Positions 16,184 through 26,406 of a stretch of 64,000 nucleotides of DNA are shown in pieces. Source of the stretch: Pseudomonadota bacterium (GTDB taxonomy: Bacteria > Pseudomonadota > Gammaproteobacteria > Burkholderiales > Thiobacillaceae); the NCBI GenBank assembly GCA_030653935.1, contig JAURYL010000091.1, forward strand, positions 1-64,000, written 5' to 3'. The first letter of the stretch is position 1. Every line of letters begins with the position of its first letter. A program made the translations under genes and the position numbers. The notes under the pieces are model-generated. The model did no database searches and was not told the origin of the DNA. It worked only from the letters and a program-made list of their open reading frames with translations.

Positions 16184-16957
16184 TCAGGGCTTGAGGCCGG
16201 CGCTTTCCAGGAGTGCGCGCACGTAGTTCACCGGAATCGCGTAACTGATGCCGCTGGGGTCCTTGAGCGCGCTTTCCTTGCTGCCCTTGATGAACACCGA
16301 GTTGACCACCGCCATGACCGTGCCGGTTTCCGCGTCATAGACGGGGCTGCCGCTGTTGCCGGGATAGGCGGTGGCATCAAGCTGAAAAATCAGAAAGGGG
16401 TCTTCCGCCTGGCGGATCAATCGCGGCGTCAGGCTTTTCACCGAGGCAACCCGGCTATAAATTGGCGCTACGGCGGCGAGGCCGGCGCGATGGGTGGCCG
16501 GATGCAAGCCGAGCACGGCGCCAATCGGGTAGCCGGTAAAAAAGAACTGCTGCCCCTCCCTCGCCTGATCGGAATTGCCTAGTTTCAACGCGGGCAGAGG
16601 CTCGCCCTCAATCTTGAGTAGCAACAGATCGTGTTCCGGGTCATTCGCCACTTTTTCGGCGCGACGCACTTCCACCGAGCGTTCTCCCCCGCGACCACGC
16701 AGCAGTACCGCCAGTGTCTCGCCTCTTTCTGTTTCCAGGAGAGTCGGCGGCACATGCGCATTGGTCACCACATGGCGCCCATCCGCCACCACGAAACCGG
16801 TTCCGCTCATGCGGATGCGCGGGCTGCGCAAGGGGTGCTGACTGCCCACGCCGACGATGGACGGCTTGATGCGCGGCAACAGATCGACGATGTCGGCCTG
16901 GGCAACGGGCGCGAGAAACAGTGCCGCGAGCAGGCACGCAATATTCAATTGGATCAT
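16184..16957 (-). CDS. Secreted trypsin-like serine protease (DegP-like fold, no PDZ)
   Basis: The 257-residue protein has a signal peptide (1-21, ending VAQA) and a chymotrypsin-fold protease domain. The triad is visible: His in VTNAHVPP, Asp in DPEHDLLLLKI and Ser in GNSGSPVYD. Unlike DegP/DegS it has no PDZ domain, so it probably acts alone in the periplasm; substrates are unknown. ATG at 16957 is preceded by a strong GGAGGA site. The frame is open farther upstream to 17110, but that part is translated from the palindrome at 17035-17070 and is not likely coding. Confidence 0.88.
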   Translation of the reverse strand: MIQLNIACLLAALFLAPVAQADIVDLLPRIKPSIVGVGSQHPLRSPRIRMSGTGFVVADGRHVVTNAHVPPTLLETERGETLAVLLRGRGGERSVEVRRAEKVANDPEHDLLLLKIEGEPLPALKLGNSDQAREGQQFFFTGYPIGAVLGLHPATHRAGLAAVAPIYSRVASVKSLTPRLIRQAEDPFLIFQLDATAYPGNSGSPVYDAETGTVMAVVNSVFIKGSKESALKDPSGISYAIPVNYVRALLESAGLKP

Positions 16958-17034
16958 TGGGGAATCCTCCATGTCGGCATGATGCCACGCACAATCGCCA
17001 TTAACGCGAAAGCTGCGAAGCGGCTCTCGACGCT

Positions 17035-17070
17035 CCCCTCTCCCGGTGGGAGAGGGGTTGGGGGTGAGGG
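17035..17070. repeat. Palindromic repeat, CCCTCTCCC/GGGAGAGGG type
   Basis: A palindrome followed by GGTTGGGGGTGAGGG, a widely dispersed intergenic repeat type; related copies lie at 52850-52970. It sits in the divergent region between the protease and tviB. Confidence 0.75.
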
Positions 17071-17157
17071 ACGGGCATGGCCTGATACGCTCATCTTGCG
17101 TGGTGGCCATTCCGCCATGCCCGTTAGAATGCGCGGGTTAATTTCTGAGGAGTCGTC

Positions 17158-18441
<1,284 letters not shown>

Positions 18442-18442
18442 T

Positions 18443-18496
18443 GTAGCGCCGGCTTCCAGCCGGCTTTTGCAACAACCGGCTAGAAGCCGGCGCTAC
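18443..18496. repeat. Inverted REP pair between tviB and the epimerase gene
   Basis: GTAGCGCCGGC and GCCGGCGCTAC units face each other, beginning right after the tviB TAA. It interrupts the two-gene operon without a U-tract, so read-through is likely. Confidence 0.85.
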
Positions 18497-18507
18497 CCTT
18501 CCCCCAC

Positions 18508-19542
18508 ATGACCGCCTACGAACAACTCCGCTCAAACCTCCCCAGCAATCCGAAAACCTGGCTGATCACCGGCGTCGCCGGCTTCATCGGCTGCAACCTG
18601 CTGGAAACCCTGCTCAAGCTGGATCAGAACGTGGTCGGCCTGGACAACTTCGCCACCGGCCATCGCCACAATCTTCACCAGATCCAGAAGGTCGTCAGCC
18701 CGGAACAGTGGGCCCGCTTCCGCTTCACCGAGGGCGACATCCGCGTTCAGATGGATTGCCACGAAGCCTGCAAGGGGGTCGATTACGTCCTGCATCAGGC
18801 CGCCCTCGGCTCGGTGCCGCGCTCGCTGGAAGATCCCATCACCACCAACGGCGCCAACATCGACGGCTTCCTCAATATGCTGGTGGCGGCGCGTGACGCC
18901 GGCGTGGCGCGCTTCGTCTACGCGGCGTCCAGTTCCACCTACGGCGACCATCCCGGCCTGCCCAAGGTCGAGGACGTCATCGGCAAGCCGCTGTCGCCCT
19001 ATGCCGTGACCAAGCTGGTCAACGAGCAATACGCCGAGGTGTTCGCCCGCACTTACGGTTTCAAGAGCATCGGCCTGCGCTATTTCAACATCTTCGGTGC
19101 CCATCAGGACCCGGACGGCGCTTATGCCGCCGTGGTGCCGAAATGGACGGCATCGATGATCAACAACGAGCCGGTGTTCATCAACGGTGACGGCGAGACC
19201 AGCCGCGACTTCTGCTACATCGCCAACACCGTGCAGGCCAACCTGCTGGCCGCCACCGCCGAGCACCCGGATGCCGCCAATCAGGTCTACAACGTCGCCG
19301 TCGGCGACCGCACCACGCTGAACGACCTGTTCGAGGCCATCCGCTCCACCCTGGAGCCGCGTTTCCCGCATCTGAAAGACTTCAAACCCAGCTACCGCGA
19401 CTTTCGCGCCGGCGACGTGCGGCACTCCCTGGCGGACATCACCAAGGCGAAAACCCTGCTCGGCTATGAACCCAGCCATCGCATCAAAGAAGGCCTGATG
19501 GAGGCGATGGACTGGTACGTGAACGACCTTGCCAAGGACTGA
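18508..19542 (+). CDS. tviC: UDP-N-acetylglucosamine C4 epimerase (TviC/WbpP type)
   Basis: This short-chain dehydrogenase-type enzyme interconverts UDP-GlcNAc(A) and UDP-GalNAc(A). The 344-residue protein shows TGVAGFIG (NAD binding), the catalytic triad as SSSTYGD and YAVTK, and [20 protein letters not shown] typical of the WbpP/WbgU group, which prefer N-acetylated substrates. It follows tviB and likely shares its transcript, so the pair would supply GalNAcA units for an exopolysaccharide or O-antigen. Start ATG at 18508 directly follows the REP, with no strong SD, so translation could depend on read-through from tviB. Confidence 0.92.
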   Translation: MTAYEQLRSNLPSNPKTWLITGVAGFIGCNLLETLLKLDQNVVGLDNFATGHRHNLHQIQKVVSPEQWARFRFTEGDIRVQMDCHEACKGVDYVLHQAALGSVPRSLEDPITTNGANIDGFLNMLVAARDAGVARFVYAASSSTYGDHPGLPKVEDVIGKPLSPYAVTKLVNEQYAEVFARTYGFKSIGLRYFNIFGAHQDPDGAYAAVVPKWTASMINNEPVFINGDGETSRDFCYIANTVQANLLAATAEHPDAANQVYNVAVGDRTTLNDLFEAIRSTLEPRFPHLKDFKPSYRDFRAGDVRHSLADITKAKTLLGYEPSHRIKEGLMEAMDWYVNDLAKD

Positions 19543-19579
19543 TTCCGTAACGCGCAAGCGGTGTGCGCTTTACCCATGC

Positions 19580-19745
19580 CTAGTAGTCCGTTCCGCCAAA
19601 ACGGTGACAAATGAAACAGATGTATTTTTTCGCCAGGCGAGGCGCGGCCCCGCCGCCGTATGGGGTATACGGCAAGGGGACGCAACGACGCATGGCGGAA
19701 CAAGACGCCGTTTAATGTCATCGGTTTGGCGGAACGGACTACTAG
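19580..19745. mobile_element. MITE-like element (158 bp) with CTAG flanks
   Basis: Perfect 21-bp inverted repeats at 19580-19600 and 19725-19745, including CTAG at both outer ends (19580-19583 and 19742-19745) as a possible target duplication. Inner termini read TAGTCCGTTCCGCC. A central CGTATGGGGTATACG hairpin lies inside. It contains no transposase and carries the likely start codon of the next gene. Confidence 0.75.
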
Positions 19746-21136
19746 CAATCATGGGTCTGCTGTTCGGGTTTGGCGGTGCTCACGCCGATCTGCCGCCCGC
19801 CGTCGCTCAGGCGCTCAAGCAGGCCGGCATCCCGGACAGCCATGTCGCCGTCGTGGTGCACGACCTCGACACCGCCAGACCGCTGCTTGAGCATGGGGTC
19901 GAACGTTCCCTGAATCCCGCCTCGGTGATGAAGCTGGTCACCTCGCTGGTTGCGCTCGACAGCTTCGGGCCCGCCCACACCTTCAAGACCCGGGTACTAC
20001 TGGACGGCACCTTGAAGGACGGCATCGTCGACGGCCGCCTGATCCTGCAAGGCGGCGGCGATCCGGCGCTGACCATGGAACGTTTCTGGCTGTTGCTACG
20101 AGAGATTCGCGCCCGCGGCGTCTACGAGATCCGCGGCGACGTGGTGCTGGACGGCAGCTACTATCAGCTCGACCCGGTCGATCCCGGCGCCTTCGACGAC
20201 GCCCCATTGCGCCCCTACAACGCCCAGCCCGCCGCCCTGCTGGTCAACTTCAATACGGTCGCCTTGCGCCTCGGCGGCGACGCCACCGCCATCAACGCCA
20301 GTCTCGACCCGCCACTGGTCGCGCCCATGCTCGACAACCGCCTCACCGCCAATCTCGGCCCCTGCAACGGCGTCCGTGAACGGATCGCATTGGCGAATGA
20401 CACCCTGACACTCAGCGGCGGCTATCCCATCGCTTGCGGCGACCAGTCCATCGCCCTCAATCTGCTGCCGCCTGAGGCCACTGCCGCCGCCTGGTTTCGC
20501 CGTCTCTGGAGCGAGCTGGGTGGCCGGCTGGCGGGCGATGTGGTGTATGGAAGCGCGTCGGAAAGCGCGAAACCATTGTTCGAATTCGCCTCGCCGCCGG
20601 TCGCGCAACTGGTGCGCGACACCAATAAGTTCAGCAACAACGTCATGGCCAAGATGCTGTTCCTCAATCTCGGCGCCGCCCGATTCGGCGCCCCCGCCAC
20701 CTGGGACAAGGGCGAACACGCGCTGCGCGAGTGGCTTGCGGCGCGTGACCTCGAATGCGGCAAACTGGTGCTGGAGAACGGTTCCGGACTCTCCCGGGTC
20801 GAGCGCATCTCGGCCTTTGCCCTGGCCCGGCTGTTGCGCTGGGCAACCCGGCAACCGCTCTGGCATGAGTTCGCCGCCTCTCTGCCGGCAGTCGGCCTGG
20901 AAGGCACCCAGAGGAACCGCCTCAATGCTTCCGCCGCGCGCGGCCAGGCTTGGCTGAAGAGCGGCAGCCTCAAGGGCGTGCGCAATCTGGCCGGCTACGC
21001 GCGCACCCCGAATGGGGGCCGCCGTGTCATCGTTTTCCTGATCAATCACAGCAATGCGGAAGCCGGTGGGCGCGCTCAAGACGCGCTGGTGGAATGGGCC
21101 ACGGAAACGCTGGACGGGTATACCCCGGGTTTTTAA
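19715..21136 (+). CDS. dacB: D-alanyl-D-alanine carboxypeptidase/endopeptidase (PBP4, DacB)
   Basis: This periplasmic PBP4-type enzyme trims and cleaves peptidoglycan peptides. The 473-residue product has the active-site SVMK (SxxK), SNN (SxN) and KSG (KTG variant), and PBP4-like insertion domains between SxxK and SxN. The start is notable. ATG at 19715 lies inside the right arm of the MITE and gives a credible signal peptide, MSSVWRNGLLAIMGLL, with an AHA cleavage site. The next ATG (19751) leaves no positively charged n-region. No strong SD is visible before 19715. Confidence 0.9.
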   Translation: MSSVWRNGLLAIMGLLFGFGGAHADLPPAVAQALKQAGIPDSHVAVVVHDLDTARPLLEHGVERSLNPASVMKLVTSLVALDSFGPAHTFKTRVLLDGTLKDGIVDGRLILQGGGDPALTMERFWLLLREIRARGVYEIRGDVVLDGSYYQLDPVDPGAFDDAPLRPYNAQPAALLVNFNTVALRLGGDATAINASLDPPLVAPMLDNRLTANLGPCNGVRERIALANDTLTLSGGYPIACGDQSIALNLLPPEATAAAWFRRLWSELGGRLAGDVVYGSASESAKPLFEFASPPVAQLVRDTNKFSNNVMAKMLFLNLGAARFGAPATWDKGEHALREWLAARDLECGKLVLENGSGLSRVERISAFALARLLRWATRQPLWHEFAASLPAVGLEGTQRNRLNASAARGQAWLKSGSLKGVRNLAGYARTPNGGRRVIVFLINHSNAEAGGRAQDALVEWATETLDGYTPGF

Positions 21137-21559
21137 CCAAGCCGCGCCACCACGCTGACCTGGTGACGTGTGCATACGCGACGCGACGCGGCCACGCGCG
21201 CCGGCTCCGGTCCGACAAACCAGAAAATTAGCAATAACTTATGCACATTTATTGCGCTTGACTTCATCGCCGACACCTGTCCCCACCGCCTTCTTTGCCA
21301 ACACGTAAGTCATTGATATTTAATATATTCTCCACTGCGTAAATATTGAGCGATTGGGATAAGCTACCGATATACAAGCGTTTTTGACCTTTTCATGACA
21401 GTTTGTCCACATGGTTATCCACAGCTTCGGTGGAAAACTTGAAAACCTCTTTGGCGGGCATCGGCTTCGTGCTCGGTTCTAAGAAATCACTTTAACTTCG
21501 CGCGTTAATTGCATGCATCAAATGTGGCTCCGCAACATAAACATCGGTCGGACGCTACG
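21137..21559. promoter_or_regulatory. AT-rich intergenic region with DnaA boxes upstream of priA
   Basis: This 423-bp gene-free stretch holds TTATGCACA (21239-21247), TTGTCCACA (21403-21411) and TTATCCACA (21415-21423), matching DnaA-box consensus, plus a near match at 21169-21177 on the other strand. An AT-rich block (about 21300-21350) lies between them. It could be a DnaA-controlled priA promoter or part of a replication-origin region. dnaA itself is not in the window, so an origin call would be inference. Confidence 0.55.
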
Positions 21560-23758
21560 ATGACCGTCATCGCCCACGTCGCCCTCGACACCCCGCTCGA
21601 CCGCCTGTTCGACTACCTGGCGCCGGAAGCGGGGGTGGCCGACATCGGTCGCCGTGTCGAAGTCCCATTCGGGCCGCGCACGCTGGTCGGTGTGCTGGTC
21701 GAGCTGGCCGACCACAGCGAGGTGCCGGCCGCCGCCCTGAAACCACTCAAGCACATCGACCGCGACACACCGCCGCTGCCGGCCGAATTGCTGGAACTGG
21801 CGCGCTTCGCCGCCGGCTACTACCACCACCCCCTGGGCGCGGTCCTCGCCAGCCTGCTGCCGCCGGCCCTGCGCCGTAGCGGCCGCCCGGTGCGAGCGGC
21901 GGAACCGGCCGCCTATACGCTCAGCGAAACGGGACACACTGAAGTTGCCGTGATCGACGCCCGTAAGCCCGCGCAATTCGCCCTCGCCGCCCGTTTCCTG
22001 GCGAGTTCGGTGGCCAACCCGTTGGCGCGCGCCGATCTCAATGACCGGGAAAAAACGCTGCTGCGCGATTGGTTGAAACGCGGCTGGCTGCAAGGCCAGG
22101 CGGCGCCCGCATTGTCGTCAAGCGCGGCCAGTTCACCCACCCCGACGTCGGATCAGGTAACCGTATTGGACGCCATTCGCGCGGCGGGCGCGGGTTTTTC
22201 GCCCTGGCTGCTGCATGGCGTGACCGGCAGCGGCAAGACCGAGGTCTACCTGCGCCTGGTCGCCGATACCCTGGCGGCCGGCCGACAAGCGCTGATCCTG
22301 GTACCGGAAATTCACCTCACGCCGCAACTCACCGAGCGCTTTTTGCAACGTTTCCCCGGCCACAGCCTGATCGGTCTGCACAGCGGTCTCGCGGACGGCG
22401 AACGGCGCGCCGGCTGGCTGGCGGCCTTGCGCGGTGACGCCGACATCATCCTGGGCACCCGACTGGCGGTATTCACGCCGCTGCCGCGATTGGGCCTGAT
22501 CGTGGTCGATGAGGAGCACGACACCTCTTACAAACAGATGGAAGGCATGCGCTATTCCGCGCGCGATGTCGCGGTCTGGCGCGCGCGTCAGGCGGGGGTA
22601 CCGGTGGTGCTGGGCTCCGCCACGCCGGCGCTGGAAACCTGGAAGAACGCCAAGGCTGGGCGCTACCACCTGCTCAGCCTCGCCGCCCGCGCCCATGCCC
22701 AGGCCAGCCTGCCGAAGGTGCGTCTGATCGACAGCCGCAACGACCGACCCAAGCAGGGCTTTAGCCGCGCCCTGCTGAGCGCGTTGGAAGCCACCCTGGA
22801 ACGCGGCGAACAAAGCCTGATCTTCATCAACCGACGCGGTTACGCCCCTACCCTGCTGTGCAACGGTTGTGGCCATGTGTTTCCCTGCTCGCGCTGTTCC
22901 GCGCATCTGGTACTGCACCGCGCCGGGGCCGGAAATGCATCCGGCTACCGTCTGGTCTGCCACCACTGCGGCCTCGACACCCGTCCGCCGGAGGCCTGCC
23001 CGGACTGCGGCAGTGTCGATCTGCGCCCGGCCGGCCAGGGCACACAGCGGGTGGAAGAAACCCTGGCGGAACATTTCCCGGAAGCCCGCATTCTGCGCAT
23101 CGACCGCGACAGCGCCGCGCGCAAAGGCGCCTTCGCGGCGATGCGCGACCGGGTGGCGGCGCGCGAGGTAGACATCCTGGTGGGCACCCAGATCGTCGCC
23201 AAGGGCCACGACTTCCCCCACCTCACCCTGGTGGGCGTGATCGGCGCCGACCAGGCCCTGGTATCACCGGACTTCCGCGCCAGCGAGCGCCTGTTCGCGC
23301 AGCTCATGCAGGTGGCGGGGCGCGCCGGGCGCGCCGAGCACCCCGGCGAAGTGCTGATCCAGACCCGCTACCCCGGCCATCCCTTGTATCAGTCGGTGGT
23401 GCGTCACGATTACCCCGGCTTCGCCGAGGCCGCCCTGCGCGAGCGCCGTTCCGCCGACTTTCCGCCGTTCGTGGCGCAAGCGGTATTGCGCGCCGAGGCG
23501 AGTACGGAAGAAGCGGCCATGAGATTCCTGCTGGCGGCCCGCGAGGCCGGTATGGAAATGAACCAGGGTGTGGAGCTTTTCGATCCGGTACCGGCATTAA
23601 TGCTGCGCATCGCCGGCCGCCACCGCTTGCAACTGTTGCTGCAATCCGCCACCCGTAACCGCCTGCAAGCCTTTCTCGGGCACTGGCTGGAAGCCCTGGC
23701 TGCCCTGCCGGCGCGTGGCGTGAAGTGGGTGCTGGATGTCGACCCGGTGGATGTTTGA
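21560..23758 (+). CDS. priA: Primosomal protein N', replication restart helicase
   Basis: PriA is the DNA helicase that reloads the replisome at stalled forks. The 732-residue protein has the N-terminal 3'-DNA-binding domain (to about 110), Walker A GVTGSGKTE, the DEEHD Walker B box, and a zinc-binding insertion with eight cysteines (four CxxC pairs) within the segment coded by about 22860-23025. The C-terminal helicase motifs follow (GTQIVAKGHDFP, QVAGRAGR). ATG at 21560 begins the conserved start MTVIAHVALD; the frame is open 51 bp upstream. DnaA boxes precede it. Confidence 0.96.
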   Translation: MTVIAHVALDTPLDRLFDYLAPEAGVADIGRRVEVPFGPRTLVGVLVELADHSEVPAAALKPLKHIDRDTPPLPAELLELARFAAGYYHHPLGAVLASLLPPALRRSGRPVRAAEPAAYTLSETGHTEVAVIDARKPAQFALAARFLASSVANPLARADLNDREKTLLRDWLKRGWLQGQAAPALSSSAASSPTPTSDQVTVLDAIRAAGAGFSPWLLHGVTGSGKTEVYLRLVADTLAAGRQALILVPEIHLTPQLTERFLQRFPGHSLIGLHSGLADGERRAGWLAALRGDADIILGTRLAVFTPLPRLGLIVVDEEHDTSYKQMEGMRYSARDVAVWRARQAGVPVVLGSATPALETWKNAKAGRYHLLSLAARAHAQASLPKVRLIDSRNDRPKQGFSRALLSALEATLERGEQSLIFINRRGYAPTLLCNGCGHVFPCSRCSAHLVLHRAGAGNASGYRLVCHHCGLDTRPPEACPDCGSVDLRPAGQGTQRVEETLAEHFPEARILRIDRDSAARKGAFAAMRDRVAAREVDILVGTQIVAKGHDFPHLTLVGVIGADQALVSPDFRASERLFAQLMQVAGRAGRAEHPGEVLIQTRYPGHPLYQSVVRHDYPGFAEAALRERRSADFPPFVAQAVLRAEASTEEAAMRFLLAAREAGMEMNQGVELFDPVPALMLRIAGRHRLQLLLQSATRNRLQAFLGHWLEALAALPARGVKWVLDVDPVDV

Positions 23759-23776
23759 ACCGGTTACTAGAGAAAC

Positions 23777-23849
23777 GTAGGTTGGGCAAAGCGAAGCGTG
23801 CCCAACGAACCGCAGCGATGTTGGGCACGCTTCACTTTGCCCAACCTAC
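23777..23849. repeat. REP pair, second copy of the 3956-4028 type
   Basis: Two 30-bp arms with one mismatch, GTAGGTTGGGC on the left and GCCCAACCTAC on the right, 73 bp long, located 18 bp after priA. Confidence 0.9.
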
Positions 23850-23945
23850 GTCCTGCCTGGTTCCGCTTGGCTATTGCGGTGCAGCGAAATCCTTGTGTAC
23901 CCTCAAGCTACGCCCGCCCTTCCCTCACGCCGCAAGGATGCCCTC

Positions 23946-24860
23946 GTGACCCGCGCCAAACCCTCCAGCTTCGCCAAGACGAAAACCCGCGCCGCCCCGA
24001 AACCCGCCAAGGAAACCAGCGGCATCACCCGGGTAGCGGCCATCCAGATGGCTTCCGGCCCCAATGTCGCGGCCAATCTGGCGGAAGCCGAGCGACTTAT
24101 CGGCATGGCGGCGGCGGCCGGCGCCAAGCTGGTGGCGCTGCCGGAAAACTTTTCCATCATGGGCCTCAACGACACCGACAAGATCAAGGTGCGGGAACAG
24201 CCGGGCAAAGGGCCGATGCAGCGCTTTCTTGCCACCCAGGCCAAGAAACACGGCATCTGGCTGGTCGGCGGCTCCATTCCGATGGCCTGCGACGCCCCCG
24301 ACAAGGTGCGCAACGCCTGCCTGGTCTACGACGACAAGGGCAAGCTGGCGGCGCGCTACGACAAGATCCACCTGTTCGGTCTCGACCTCGGCAACGAGCA
24401 TTACAGCGAGGAAAGCACCATCGAGCCGGGCGATCGCGTGGTGGTGGTGGACACCCCGTTCGGCCGCCTCGGCCTGTCAATCTGCTATGACCTGCGCTTC
24501 CCCGAGTTGTACCGGGCGATGGGCGACGTCGACATGATCGTGGTCCCCGCCGCCTTCACCGCCACCACCGGCAAGGCACACTTCGAAACTCTGATCCGCG
24601 CCCGTGCCATCGAGAACCTCGCCTATGTCATTGCCCCGGCGCAGGGCGGCTACCACATCTCCGGCCGCGAGACCCACGGCGACAGCATGATCGTCGACCC
24701 CTGGGGCAACATCCTCGACCGCCTGCCGCGTGGTTCCGGCGTGGTCATCGCCGGCCTCAACCCCGACTACCAGTCCGGCCTGCGCACCAGCCTGCCCGCC
24801 CTCAAGCACCGCACGCTGGAGTGCACGAAAGGCATCAAAGTGGATCTAATCAAACCCTGA
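23946..24860 (+). CDS. Carbon-nitrogen hydrolase, Nit1-like (likely deaminated glutathione amidase)
   Basis: The 304-residue nitrilase-fold enzyme has the Glu-Lys-Cys triad in LPENFS, RYDKIHLFG and SICYDLRFPELYR. Close homologues act as amidases on deaminated glutathione and similar omega-amides, a metabolite-repair role; this assignment is from the family. GTG at 23946 with AAGGATG upstream is the likely start; the frame is open to an ATG at 23874 but that part shows no conservation. A Lys/Ala-rich tail of about 25 residues precedes the domain. The neighbour tldD downstream is the usual partner of this gene in proteobacteria. Confidence 0.9.
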   Translation: MTRAKPSSFAKTKTRAAPKPAKETSGITRVAAIQMASGPNVAANLAEAERLIGMAAAAGAKLVALPENFSIMGLNDTDKIKVREQPGKGPMQRFLATQAKKHGIWLVGGSIPMACDAPDKVRNACLVYDDKGKLAARYDKIHLFGLDLGNEHYSEESTIEPGDRVVVVDTPFGRLGLSICYDLRFPELYRAMGDVDMIVVPAAFTATTGKAHFETLIRARAIENLAYVIAPAQGGYHISGRETHGDSMIVDPWGNILDRLPRGSGVVIAGLNPDYQSGLRTSLPALKHRTLECTKGIKVDLIKP

Positions 24861-24867
24861 ACACGCG

Positions 24868-24925
24868 GTAGCGCCGGCCTTCTGGCCGGCCTCCCCACCC
24901 AAGCCGGCAGCCCTGCCGGCACTAC
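24868..24925. repeat. Inverted REP pair between the nitrilase gene and tldD
   Basis: GTAGCGCCGGC on the left and a GCCGGCACTAC unit on the right, starting 7 bp after the nitrilase stop. Confidence 0.8.
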
Positions 24926-24934
24926 GAGAACCCC

Positions 24935-26389
24935 ATGAACGCCGTCGACCCCAACCTCTATCTCTTCTCCACCGCCGAATCCACCCTGTTGCTGCCCAAT
25001 GAGCTTGACCTGGAGCAACTCGACGAGGTGTTCGGACTACTCGGCGCGCATCAGGTGGACGACGCCGACCTGTATTTTCAGTATTCACGGTCCGAGGCCT
25101 GGAGCCTGGAAGAAGGGCAGGTCAAATCCGGCAGCTTCAACATCGACCAGGGCGTCGGCGTGCGTGCCGTAACCGGTGACCGCACCGCCTTCGCCTATTC
25201 CGACGACATCAGCCTGAAAGCCATTCGGGAAGCCGCGACCACGGTACGCGCCATTGCCGCCGCCGGCCAGTCCGCCAGTACGCGAGTGGCGAGCCAGGTG
25301 CATGGGCGCGCGCTGTACGCACTGATCGACCCGCTGGTTTCGCTCACCGAGGCGGACAAGGTCGCCTTGCTGCATCGCCTGGAAAAATACGCGCGCGAAC
25401 TCGATCCCCGGGTCAGCCAGGTCATGGCCAGTCTGGCCAGCGAATATGAAGTGATGATGGTGGCGCGCCTGGACGGCCGCGTGGCGGCTGACGTGCGCCC
25501 ACTGGTGCGAGTCTCGCTGCAGGTCATCGTCGAACAGGATGGCCGCCGCGAACAGGGCTCGGCGGGCGGTGGCGGCCGCTTCAACTATGCGCACTTCAGC
25601 GACGACCAGTTGCTCGAATATGCGCAGTTGGCGGTGGCCCAGGCGCTCACCAACCTCGATGCCATCCCGGCCCCGGCCGGCAACATGACCGTGGTCCTCG
25701 GCGCCGGCTGGCCCGGCATTCTGCTGCACGAAGCCATCGGCCACGGCCTGGAAGGCGACTTCAACCGCAAGGGTTCATCCGCGTTTTCCGGCCGTATCGG
25801 CGAGCGGGTGGCGGCGGACGGCGTCACCGTGGTCGACGACGGCACCCTGACGGATCGCCGCGGCTCGCTCAACGTCGATGACGAGGGCACACCGACGCAA
25901 AACACCGTGCTCATCGAAAACGGCATCCTCAAGGGCTATATGCAGGACACCATGAACGCACGCCTGATGGGCATGGCACCCACCGGCAACGGCCGCCGCG
26001 AATCCTTCGCCCATCTGCCGATGCCGCGCATGACCAATACCTACATGCTGGCGGGAGACAAAGACCCGGCGGAAATCATCGCCTCGGTGAAGAAGGGGCT
26101 TTATGCCGCCAACTTCGGCGGCGGCCAAGTCGACATCACCAGCGGCAAATTCGTGTTCTCCGCCGCCGAGGCCTATCTGATCGAAGATGGCCGCATCACC
26201 CGCCCGGTGAAGGGCGCCAGTCTGATCGGCAACGGCCCCGACGTGCTTACGCGTGTCTCGATGATCGGCAACGACATGAAGCTCGACCCCGGCGTCGGCA
26301 CCTGCGGCAAGGAAGGCCAGAGCGTGCCAGTGGGTGTGGGGCAGCCGACCTTGCGGGTGGATGGGTTGACCGTGGGCGGCACGTCATAA
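24935..26389 (+). CDS. tldD: Metalloprotease TldD
   Basis: TldD forms a heterodimeric zinc protease with TldE(PmbA) that degrades unfolded peptides and matures certain peptide antibiotics. The 484-residue protein has the [11 protein letters not shown] zinc motif (HExxxH with a following Glu), the [15 protein letters not shown] segment and the C-terminal GxxP-like [15 protein letters not shown]. tldE is not in the window, which is common as the pair is often unlinked. It follows the nitrilase gene with a REP pair between; likely the same transcript. ATG at 24935. Confidence 0.96.
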   Translation: MNAVDPNLYLFSTAESTLLLPNELDLEQLDEVFGLLGAHQVDDADLYFQYSRSEAWSLEEGQVKSGSFNIDQGVGVRAVTGDRTAFAYSDDISLKAIREAATTVRAIAAAGQSASTRVASQVHGRALYALIDPLVSLTEADKVALLHRLEKYARELDPRVSQVMASLASEYEVMMVARLDGRVAADVRPLVRVSLQVIVEQDGRREQGSAGGGGRFNYAHFSDDQLLEYAQLAVAQALTNLDAIPAPAGNMTVVLGAGWPGILLHEAIGHGLEGDFNRKGSSAFSGRIGERVAADGVTVVDDGTLTDRRGSLNVDDEGTPTQNTVLIENGILKGYMQDTMNARLMGMAPTGNGRRESFAHLPMPRMTNTYMLAGDKDPAEIIASVKKGLYAANFGGGQVDITSGKFVFSAAEAYLIEDGRITRPVKGASLIGNGPDVLTRVSMIGNDMKLDPGVGTCGKEGQSVPVGVGQPTLRVDGLTVGGTS

Positions 26390-26406
26390 CTGCGGCGCCG
26401 GCGCAA

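Noticed and set aside
17035-17110. Longer protease start at 17110
   Set aside because: The extra residues are translated palindromic repeat; ATG 16957 has a strong GGAGGA and begins a proper signal peptide.
21137-21559. Firm call of the chromosomal origin oriC
   Set aside because: DnaA boxes and AT-rich DNA are seen, but dnaA/dnaN are absent from the window and skew cannot be computed here; kept only as a finding.
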